A stretch of 7,185 nt of DNA from Burkholderiales bacterium. Lineage in GTDB: Bacteria > Pseudomonadota > Gammaproteobacteria > Burkholderiales > Usitatibacteraceae. Of this stretch, positions 1-5,034 are shown piece by piece. Positions within the stretch are counted from its first letter, which is position 1. Each line of letters starts with the position of its first letter. The position numbers and the translations under genes are program-made. The DNA is taken from contig JACMOJ010000177.1 in the NCBI GenBank assembly GCA_014378085.1, positions 1 through 7,185 on the forward strand, read 5' to 3'. The notes below the pieces were generated by a model, which worked only from the letters and a program-made list of their open reading frames with translations, ran no database searches and was not told the origin of the DNA.

Positions 1-262
1 GCAGCGGGGAGCCCTCGGGCATCCAGATAGTGGCGTACTTTGCGGCGGTTTTTTTCGGCCGAACATTGAGAATAATGCCGTTGAGAATTACCCACCAAAC
101 TAACCTTGGAATCTCCACAATCCGCACGTCAGAAAGAAACTCTTTTAAGTAGCGGCGGACTGCGGGACGGGTAGCCGCATCGGGTGTGCCGAGGTTAACC
201 AGCAGAACGCCGGTCTTGGCTTGGGTGCCGTGTGTGTAGTTTGGTTCAGTGGAAAAGGACAT
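1..262 (-). CDS. hemH: Ferrochelatase, N-terminal fragment (cut by window edge)
   Basis: Ferrochelatase inserts ferrous iron into protoporphyrin IX, the last step of protoheme synthesis, in the cytoplasm or at the inner membrane face. The 87 visible codons give an N-terminus that matches the family closely. [22 protein letters not shown] starts near residue 16, [20 protein letters not shown] follows near residue 38, and [13 protein letters not shown] lies at the window edge. The metal-site histidine and glutamate lie further on, outside the window. The ATG at 262-260 is the only good start: the frame closes upstream at a TAA within about 30 bases. No clear Shine-Dalgarno precedes it, only a weak AAGTAAAG. 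The gene lies 178 bases downstream of hrcA on the same strand, with no obvious terminator between, so co-transcription with hrcA is possible. Identity is secure; the remainder of the gene is not visible. Confidence 0.93.
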   Translation of the reverse strand, partial: MSFSTEPNYTHGTQAKTGVLLVNLGTPDAATRPAVRRYLKEFLSDVRIVEIPRLVWWVILNGIILNVRPKKTAAKYATIWMPEGSPL

Positions 263-440
263 GTTTACTTTACTTGTTCGGCGTCCGGCTTATGGACATC
301 CGAGTAGGATTGGGTAGCTTGAAGAAGCGGGGATCAATGCCGGCCGTTGTCGGGCTCGTTGTTGGATTCGCTGCTGGCCCGCTGTTGAACTCGCAGTCGA
401 ACTATAGCGCGCACCAAAATTGCCGACGCGACGGGTAATG
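263..440. other. hrcA-hemH intergenic spacer
   Basis: This is a 178-base gap between two minus-strand genes. No conserved ORF, tRNA-like fold or T-tracted hairpin is visible. On the minus strand a TATAGT hexamer (406-401) resembles a -10 box, but the sequence 17 bases upstream of it (CGTCGG) is a poor -35, so I do not call it a promoter. hemH is either read through from hrcA or started from a promoter I cannot identify by eye. Confidence 0.5.
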
Positions 441-1454
441 TTAATACTGGCTGAGGGCGCTCGACAAAAGTTTGGACGTTACATCGACAATGGGAATAAC
501 GCGCTCGTATGCCATGCGGGTTGGCCCAATCACGCCAACCGTGCCGACGATTTGACCATCAACCTCGTAGGGCGCAGAGACCAGCGAAAATTCGTCGAGA
601 GGCATCGTTTCCGATTCGCCGCCAATGAATATCTTAACGCCATCGGCGCGCTGAGAAACGTCGAGCAACTCGAATAGCTGGGATTTTGCTTCGAAAAGAT
701 TAAATAGTTTTTTGAGGCTCGACATGTTGGACGAAATGTCGTTTACATCGAGCAGCTTTCGTTCACCAGAAACAACCACACCACTTGCGTCTGAGCTGCT
801 GCCGCGTGCTTCGACTACTGCAGCCATCAGCGTCGAAATATCGCGATGCAATTGTGAAAGCTCGTGTTTGACGCGGCTCGGTAGTTGGTCAAACTCAATG
901 CCTGAGTAATGCGCGTTGATGTAATTTGCGGCTTCTACGAGCTGCGCTGGCGAGATGGGCTTCTCCGTCAGCAAAATGCGATTTTGCACGTCGCCGTCGG
1001 TGGCGACAATGATGAGCAAGACCCGCCTTTCCGATAACGGCATAAATTCAACATGTTTCAGGCCAACACCCATGCGGCGCGGGGTCATCACAATACCGGC
1101 AAAGTGCGTCAGTTCCGACAACATCTGTGAAGCGGTAGCGACGACTTGACGTGGGTCATTCGGGCGGATTTGATCGCGTAGCGCTTGATGTTCCACCAAT
1201 TCAAGTGGCTGGATGGTCAGCAGGGTATCAACAAAAAAGCGGTACCCCTTTGGTGTGGGGACGCGGCCGGCTGAAGTATGGGGGCTCGCGATGTAACCCA
1301 TTTCTTCCAGATCTGCCATTACATTGCGAATCGAGGCAGCAGAAAGTTCCATCCCCGAAAATTTCGACAATGTCCGGGAGCCAATAGGTTGGCCGTCTGC
1401 GATATAGCGCTCGACGATAAATTTCAGCAGGGTTTGCGCGCGTTCGTTGATCAT
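441..1454 (-). CDS. hrcA: Heat-inducible transcription repressor HrcA
   Basis: HrcA is a dimeric repressor that, in the family, binds CIRCE operators upstream of groESL and/or dnaK operons; GroEL assists its folding, which couples repression to chaperone supply. From the ATG at 1454 the protein is 337 residues, the usual length. An N-terminal winged helix covers about residues 1-75, with PIGSRTLSK (23-31), SIRNVMADLEEMGY (41-54) and PHTSAGRVPTPKGYRFFVD (58-76). A GAF-like central domain follows. The C-terminal signature VGVIGPTRMAYERVIPIVD begins near residue 306. The frame is open further upstream to a TTG at 1553, but those 33 extra residues (MQRPDHSQAE...) do not look like HrcA and the family begins at MINERAQTLL, so ATG 1454 is preferred. 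The upstream bases (CGATTTTTTCTTACAATCACGGC) contain no Shine-Dalgarno. hrcA is divergent from nadK and upstream of hemH. No CIRCE element is visible in this window, so its targets lie elsewhere. Confidence 0.97.
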   Translation of the reverse strand: MINERAQTLLKFIVERYIADGQPIGSRTLSKFSGMELSAASIRNVMADLEEMGYIASPHTSAGRVPTPKGYRFFVDTLLTIQPLELVEHQALRDQIRPNDPRQVVATASQMLSELTHFAGIVMTPRRMGVGLKHVEFMPLSERRVLLIIVATDGDVQNRILLTEKPISPAQLVEAANYINAHYSGIEFDQLPSRVKHELSQLHRDISTLMAAVVEARGSSSDASGVVVSGERKLLDVNDISSNMSSLKKLFNLFEAKSQLFELLDVSQRADGVKIFIGGESETMPLDEFSLVSAPYEVDGQIVGTVGVIGPTRMAYERVIPIVDVTSKLLSSALSQY

Positions 1455-1460
1455 GCCGTG

Positions 1461-1466
1461 ATTGTA
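1461..1466 (-). promoter_or_regulatory. -10-like hexamer TACAAT immediately upstream of hrcA
   Basis: TACAAT (5 of 6 to TATAAT) ends 6 bases before the hrcA ATG. If used, transcription would begin at or next to the start codon and give a leaderless mRNA. This would fit the absence of a Shine-Dalgarno. The 17-base-spaced -35 position reads CCCCAT, so sigma-70 support is weak. Confidence 0.25.
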
Positions 1467-1483
1467 AGAAAAAATCGTCTTGG

Positions 1484-1508
1484 ATGGGGAAAAATCACAC
1501 ACTTCGTG
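1484..1508 (-). promoter_or_regulatory. Possible heat-shock (sigma-32-like) promoter of hrcA
   Basis: Reading toward hrcA, CACGAA (1508-1503), 13 bases, then CCCCATCC (1489-1482) resembles the sigma-32 consensus CTTGAA, N13-ish, CCCCATNT. The -10 side matches well; the -35 side matches only 4 of 6. It would start transcription near 1477, about 23 bases before the hrcA ATG. This is a by-eye match in a short region and may be chance. Confidence 0.25.
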
Positions 1509-1578
1509 GGCGGCATCGCCTGTTTCGGCCTGCGAGTGGTCGGGTCGCTGCAAGATTCGACCAGATTTTTGGCATAGG

Positions 1579-1593
1579 TCACCACGCTGGTGA
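1579..1593. promoter_or_regulatory. Perfect dyad TCACCA-N3-TGGTGA, candidate operator
   Basis: A 15-base perfect inverted repeat (6-base arms, CGC centre) lies 34 bases before the nadK ATG. It sits about where a -35 element would be if nadK starts transcription near its ATG, so a bound protein could block or stimulate nadK. No T-tract follows, so it is not a terminator. It does not match CIRCE, and I do not recognise the regulator. It could be coincidental. Confidence 0.35.
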
Positions 1594-1612
1594 AATGGAC
1601 GACGAGTCGGTG

Positions 1613-1621
1613 TGATTTAAT
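1613..1621 (+). promoter_or_regulatory. Extended -10-like element TGATTTAAT before nadK
   Basis: TGA-TTTAAT fits an extended -10 (TGN-TATAAT, 5 of 6 in the hexamer), and its last base is 6 bases before the nadK ATG. There is no good -35 at 17 bases (AAATGG at 1593-1598), but extended -10 promoters often lack one. Its position predicts a leaderless nadK transcript, consistent with no Shine-Dalgarno being visible. Confidence 0.35.
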
Positions 1622-1627
1622 CGCGGT

Positions 1628-2503
1628 ATGGCAAAAATTTTCCAAACAGTCGCGGTAGTAGGGAAGCTTGACGGTGTTGGCGTTTCTGAGCCGTTAGCCG
1701 TACTACAGGCCTGCTTGGCGCATCGCGGCATCCGCGTTCACATGGACGAGCGTACCGCCGCGCTGGCAGCGACGGCACCTGACATGGTTGCCCCGGTTGA
1801 GCGCGTGTTCGACGGCGCTGATCTCGCCATTGCGCTGGGTGGCGACGGCACGCTGCTTGGTATGGCGCGCAAGGTGGCCGATGCGAATGTGCCACTGGTG
1901 GGTATCAACCTCGGCACGCTCGGCTTTCTGACCGATATTCCCGCCGACGCGACAGAATCAATGCTCGGCGCAATGTTAGACGGCGCCTACACGACCGAAT
2001 CGCGTCTGTTGCTCAACGGTGCCATCATGCGTGAGGGCAAGGTGGTGTTTTCGACGGTTGCGTTGAATGACGTCGTGGTGTGCCGTGGGGCGATGGGATC
2101 GATGATCGAGTTTGCCGTGGAGGTGAATGGCGAATTTGTGTATAGCCTGCGCGCAGATGGCTTGATCGTTTCTACGCCAACTGGCTCTACCGCTTATGCG
2201 CTGTCGAGTGGGGGGCCAATTTTGCATCCAAGCTTGCCGGCAATTTCGCTGGTGCCTATATCGCCGCATACGCTGTCGAACCGACCGGTGGCCATTCCCA
2301 GCAGCTCTGAGGTTCGCATCCGGTTGATCCGTGGCCAAGATGCGCGGGTGAATTTTGATGTGCAGTCGTATTTCGATCCGGAGACAGACGACGTGGTGGT
2401 GGTGCGGGGCCACCCGAATCCGCTAACGTTGTTGCATCCGATTGGACATTCCTACTACGCCATGTTGCGCTCGAAGTTGCACTGGGCGGAGCGGAATTCT
2501 TGA
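1628..2503 (+). CDS. nadK: NAD kinase
   Basis: NAD kinase phosphorylates NAD+ at the 2'-hydroxyl of its adenosine ribose, using ATP or polyphosphate, to make NADP+. It is a cytoplasmic, usually multimeric enzyme and the only de novo source of NADP. The 291-residue product has the expected length. The catalytic GGDGT is at 71-75 (Asp73 is the expected general base), followed by GINLGTLGFL (92-101). The NAD-binding LND is at 146-148, where E. coli has INE; I recall Asp as usual in betaproteobacteria. The hallmark DGLIVSTPTGSTAYALSSGG spans 177-196, and LVPISPHTLSNRP (208-220) completes the C-terminal fold. The start MAKIFQTVAVVGK matches family N-termini. GTCGGTGTGATTTAATCGCGGT upstream has no Shine-Dalgarno. 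nadK is divergent from hrcA and runs toward recN, which begins 231 bases after its stop. Confidence 0.97.
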   Translation: MAKIFQTVAVVGKLDGVGVSEPLAVLQACLAHRGIRVHMDERTAALAATAPDMVAPVERVFDGADLAIALGGDGTLLGMARKVADANVPLVGINLGTLGFLTDIPADATESMLGAMLDGAYTTESRLLLNGAIMREGKVVFSTVALNDVVVCRGAMGSMIEFAVEVNGEFVYSLRADGLIVSTPTGSTAYALSSGGPILHPSLPAISLVPISPHTLSNRPVAIPSSSEVRIRLIRGQDARVNFDVQSYFDPETDDVVVVRGHPNPLTLLHPIGHSYYAMLRSKLHWAERNS

Positions 2504-2532
2504 TGCGGTTGGTTCAAAAAAGCGAAAGGATG

Positions 2533-2718
2533 CGCAGATGAACGGAGATGAACGCAGATTTGTCGGCGCTGCGCGTCCGCCGGCGGGTCTTGGCGGCACC
2601 GTTTGGCGTTACGCGCGGGCAAGCACGCAAGTAGTGCATTCTTTGTCAGCGGTATATTTATTGAATAGTCTCTCAGGTTTGATTGGCGTTCATCTGCGCT
2701 CATTTGCCTTCATCTGCG
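2533..2718. repeat. MITE-like inverted-repeat element between nadK and recN
   Basis: Two 27-base arms, 2533-2559 and the reverse complement of 2692-2718, agree at 23 of 27 positions and enclose 132 bases. Each arm is built from three 10-base units of the type CGCAGATGAA / CGGAGATGAA / CGCAGAT. The left arm begins 29 bases after the nadK stop; the right arm ends 16 bases before the recN ATG. Similar bases lie just outside the arms: GGTTCAAAA (2511-2519) and GGTTCCAAAA (2718-2727), a possible degraded target duplication. Translated, the arms give peptides such as ICVHLRSSA and GVHLRSFAFICG. I recall these as typical spurious ORF fragments from dispersed CGCAGATGAACG-type repeats in environmental bacteria. 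No transposase is present, so any mobility would have to be in trans. The core also holds a CCGCCGGCGG palindrome at 2577-2586. Confidence 0.65.
2643..2671 (+). promoter_or_regulatory. Weak candidate promoter for recN inside the repeat element
   Basis: TTGTCA (2643-2648) is 5 of 6 to the -35 consensus; 17 bases later TAGTCT (2666-2671) matches only 3 of 6 at -10. A separate TATATT at 2653-2658 is a better -10 but has no -35 (AGTAGT). No LexA-type CTGT-N8-ACAG box is visible upstream of recN, although recN is SOS-controlled in E. coli. The call is tentative; readthrough from nadK is the alternative. Confidence 0.22.
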
Positions 2719-2734
2719 GTTCCAAAATAACCAT

Positions 2735-4426
2735 ATGCTGCGTTCGCTAACCATTACCAACTTCGTCATTGTTGACCATTTAGAGCTGGACTTCGAGTCC
2801 GGCTTTAGCGCGTTGACGGGCGAGACCGGTGCGGGCAAATCCATTTTGATTGATGCGTTATCGCTCGCGCTTGGTGCTCGCGCCGACGGCAATCCGGTGC
2901 GGGTGGGGCAAGCAAAGTCCGAAATCACGGCCGAGTTTGAGCTGACCGACGTCGCTGTTGCACGTCGTTGGCTGGCGGAGAACGATTTGGCCGACGACGA
3001 CGCAAATGTGTGCCTCTTCCGCCGCGTCATTGACGCGAGCGGCCGATCCAAAGCCTTCATCAACGGCTCATCGGTGACGCTCTCACAAATGCGCGATGTC
3101 GCTGAGCGCTTGGTCGATATCCACGGGCAACACGAACACCAGACGCTACTTAAGCGCGACGCACAATTGGCACTGCTGGATGATTTTGCCGCAAACACCG
3201 CGCTGCGGGAGAATGTCGCGGACGCGTATGCTGAGTGGTCGCAGATCGCCAATATCCGTGCAGCGCGCCAACAAAATGAAGTTGCCATTGCGCGCGAGTT
3301 TGAAGATTTGTCATGGCAAATCGGCGAGTTGGAAAAGCTCAATTTCACCCTCGTCAGATGGGAAGAAACGCTCGCAGAGCAGCGGCGGTTGGCGAACGCG
3401 GCGAGCCTGATCGCCGCTGCACAGAGCGCCATCCAGGGCTTGTCGGAGAACGACAATGCCGTGATTGGCATTGTCGATCACCTTGTCAGCGAGTTTGGCA
3501 GCGCAGCCGAGGCGGACGCGGCGCTGAAGGATATCCATTCGTTAATGACCACTGCCAGCGTTGAATTGGGCGAGGCGGTATCGAGCCTGCGGCACTACTT
3601 ACGAAAGCTTGAAGTCGACCCCGCGAAGTTGGCCGAGCGTGATCGCGAGATTTCGGACGTGTTGGAAGTGTCGCGAAAATTCCGCATCGAGCCAGCGCGA
3701 ATTCCGGAATTTCTCCAGCAAAAGCGTGATCGCTTAGCCTCGCTCGGCGGCGGCCAGTCGCTCGACGATCTCGTGGCGAAAGAGCAGATCGCGGAGGCTG
3801 CTTATCGTGAAGCGGCAAAAAAACTCACCAAAACGCGCCAAGCCGCCGCCAAAACATTCTCCGCACAAATCACCAAATCGCTGCAAGAGCTTGCGATGCC
3901 AGGCGGCCGGTTTGCGGTCGAGTTTGTCGCGCGTGAGGCGGGGCCGAACGGATTGGAAAGTTGCGAATTTCAGGTCGCGGCGCACGACGGGCAAACGCTC
4001 GGGCCACTGGCCAAGATTGCCTCTGGCGGCGAGTTGTCGCGTGTCTCTCTGGCCATTCAAATGATGGCCTCTGCGCGCGGTGGCGTGGCCACCATGATTT
4101 TTGACGAAGTTGATTCCGGTATCGGCGGCAGGGTTGCCGAAGTGGTCGGCAGACTCTTGCGTCGCCTAGGCGCAAAAGCGGGAATTAAAGGCGAGGGCAA
4201 ACATCAGGTGCTCGCGGTGACGCATCTGCCGCAAGTTGCAGCTTGTGCTGAGCAACAGTTTCAAGTGGCGAAAGGCGCGAGCGATGGTGTGGTGACGACC
4301 AACATCGTGCTGCTGAACAAGAAAGCGCGGATAGAGGAAATTGCGCGGATGTTGGGTGGCATGACCATTACCGCGACCACGAGGAAACACGCGGAGGAAA
4401 TGCTGGCCAATGCGGCGAAGGTCTAG
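2735..4426 (+). CDS. recN: DNA repair protein RecN
   Basis: RecN is an SMC-like ATPase that is recruited to double-strand breaks and supports RecA-dependent recombination, tethering DNA ends or sister chromatids. The 563-residue protein is full length. The N-terminal head carries Walker A GETGAGKS at 29-36, and the RecN-typical DIHGQHEH is at 128-135. A long helical, coiled-coil-prone arm region spans about 155-385. The C-terminal head half has the ABC signature SGGELSR (430-436), Walker B TMIFDEVDSGIGG (453-465, Glu458 catalytic) and the switch histidine in VTHLPQVAA (495-503). All ATPase motifs are intact. The MLRSLTITNFVIVDHLELDF start is canonical; upstream (GGTTCCAAAATAACCAT) there is no Shine-Dalgarno. 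The gene follows nadK on the same strand, but the inverted-repeat element fills the gap and ends 16 bases from the start codon. It could affect expression. recN converges with glnE. Confidence 0.98.
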   Translation: MLRSLTITNFVIVDHLELDFESGFSALTGETGAGKSILIDALSLALGARADGNPVRVGQAKSEITAEFELTDVAVARRWLAENDLADDDANVCLFRRVIDASGRSKAFINGSSVTLSQMRDVAERLVDIHGQHEHQTLLKRDAQLALLDDFAANTALRENVADAYAEWSQIANIRAARQQNEVAIAREFEDLSWQIGELEKLNFTLVRWEETLAEQRRLANAASLIAAAQSAIQGLSENDNAVIGIVDHLVSEFGSAAEADAALKDIHSLMTTASVELGEAVSSLRHYLRKLEVDPAKLAERDREISDVLEVSRKFRIEPARIPEFLQQKRDRLASLGGGQSLDDLVAKEQIAEAAYREAAKKLTKTRQAAAKTFSAQITKSLQELAMPGGRFAVEFVAREAGPNGLESCEFQVAAHDGQTLGPLAKIASGGELSRVSLAIQMMASARGGVATMIFDEVDSGIGGRVAEVVGRLLRRLGAKAGIKGEGKHQVLAVTHLPQVAACAEQQFQVAKGASDGVVTTNIVLLNKKARIEEIARMLGGMTITATTRKHAEEMLANAAKV

Positions 4427-4620
4427 GCACTCACATTGCTGAAAGTGTGTAAACGTTGATAGTGGCTTGAGGCAAGAAATCTTTGATCGGAAGCAGTATT
4501 TATTGACAACGATAACGTCGCATGGGCGCTGCAGTGCGCGTTACCGAGACCAACTTAGGTCCATCCTTCCAGCTCACTACCTTGCTACCTTGCTACCTCG
4601 CTCACCGTACCGCCCGAGCT
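4427..4620. other. Gene-free stretch downstream of recN
   Basis: About 190 bases between the recN stop and the decayed small gene. I see no conserved ORF on either strand, no RNA-gene fold and no convincing recN terminator: CACATT/AAAGTG just after the stop forms only a weak, mismatched hairpin without a T-tract. A perfect TTGACA (4503-4508) has no -10 at usable spacing. The right part contains the 8-base tandem repeat annotated separately. Confidence 0.5.
4577..4600. repeat. 8-bp tandem repeat, three copies
   Basis: CTACCTTG, CTACCTTG, CTACCTCG lie in tandem at 4577-4584, 4585-4592 and 4593-4600, followed by a degenerate CTCACC. The unit length is not a multiple of three and the array is outside any intact gene. 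Such an array can change copy number by slippage. No function is apparent. Confidence 0.8.
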
Positions 4621-4752
4621 TCACCACGAGTAGGTCGAATGGTGATCTTTCAGTAGCGCCAGAAATCGCATGTAATCGCCGTTGCGCAACACGCCAGCGC
4701 GTTTGGCCTGCATAAGTTGAATGCTGTACGGCGCGCAAGATTTGTCTCCCAC
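4621..4752 (-). pseudogene. Short tail fragment of a decayed small gene (unrecognised)
   Basis: On the minus strand the frame from a GTG at 4752 to a TGA at 4621 encodes 43 residues, including QLMQAKRAGVLRNGDYMRFL near the middle and LALLKDHHSTYSW at the end. The composition looks like real protein, but I do not recognise the family. It is in a different frame from the AbrB-like fragment just upstream and begins where that frame stops making sense. It may be that protein's frameshifted C-terminus or the end of a partner (toxin) gene. It has no good start site or ribosome-binding site of its own. I treat it as a remnant rather than a functional gene. Confidence 0.35.
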
Positions 4753-4982
4753 TTAAGCGCGCGATCAAGTTCGGCTTGCGTGCACTGGGTATGCACCCAC
4801 GCTTGGCTTTTCGGGATAGTGATCGCCGTTTAAATGCGCCATTCGCCGGGCTCAATGTCTTCGATGATGACCTGCTGGCCGGCATATTGTTTGTCGATGG
4901 AAATTTGACCGCTAGTGCCGACGATCTTCGTTTTCACAGCCGTGTACGCTCCCTTATGTTTCTTCATAAATTTATGCGGCAT
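4740..4982 (-). pseudogene. Broken AbrB/SpoVT-like antitoxin gene
   Basis: From the ATG at 4982 (or the in-frame ATG at 4967) the minus strand reads MPHKFMKKHKGAYTAVKTK, then IVGTSGQISIDKQYAGQQV, then IIEDIEPGEWRI, and ends at a TAA (4832-4830) after 50 residues. Beyond the stop the same frame continues sensibly as TAITIPKSQAWVHTQ and CTQAELDRALKWETN before losing sense near 4740. The TSGQISIDKQYAGQQV segment resembles the swapped-hairpin DNA-binding fold of AbrB-type antitoxins. The WxHTQ...LDRALKW tail resembles small antitoxins I recall from proteobacteria. The in-frame TAA and the later frame change indicate an inactivated gene; an intact 50-residue product is possible but less likely. 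No Shine-Dalgarno is seen. The family assignment rests on resemblance from memory. Open frames on the opposite strand here look like shadows. Confidence 0.45.
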
Positions 4983-5013
4983 GATTGCATGAACGAGCTT
5001 AATGCCCGATGGC

Positions 5014-5026
5014 TAGGCGTCGCCTA
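5014..5026. terminator. Short perfect hairpin just after glnE
   Basis: TAGGC-GTC-GCCTA forms a 5-base stem with a 3-base loop, beginning 8 bases downstream of the glnE stop (minus strand). Flanking GG/CC could extend it with a bulge. There is no T-tract on the distal side in either direction, so it is at best a weak or RNA 3'-end-stabilising structure. Confidence 0.3.
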
Positions 5027-5034
5027 AAACCGTC

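Noticed and set aside
1455..1553. N-terminal extension of HrcA from a TTG at 1553
   Set aside because: The 33 extra residues do not resemble HrcA, and the family begins at MINERAQTLL, which has its own ATG.
1976..2413. 145-residue minus-strand open frame opposite nadK
   Set aside because: His/Arg/Gln-rich low-information peptide antisense to the conserved NAD kinase core; shadow.
2442..2750. 102-residue plus-strand open frame across the nadK end and intergenic region
   Set aside because: Its HLRSFAFICG tail comes from the repeat arm; this is the well-known kind of spurious ORF such repeats create.
2710..3471. 253-residue open frame on the minus strand opposite recN
   Set aside because: Very Ser/Ala/Arg-rich, no recognisable domain, and lies entirely antisense to well-conserved RecN; it is a codon-composition shadow.
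4427..4450. GCACTC followed by AAGTGT after recN, resembling a CIRCE operator
   Set aside because: Spacing is 10 rather than 9, the right arm matches poorly, and no chaperone gene follows.
4503..4508. Perfect TTGACA -35 box downstream of recN
   Set aside because: No -10-like hexamer at 15-19 bases and no gene downstream on the plus strand.
4577..4885. 102-residue minus-strand open frame in the recN-glnE gap
   Set aside because: Different frame from the AbrB-like segment, Arg/Ser-rich and without recognisable motifs; it ends within the tandem repeat.
4776..5027. 83-residue plus-strand open frame downstream of recN
   Set aside because: No family resemblance; it lies opposite the minus-strand AbrB-like remnant, which reads much more like protein.
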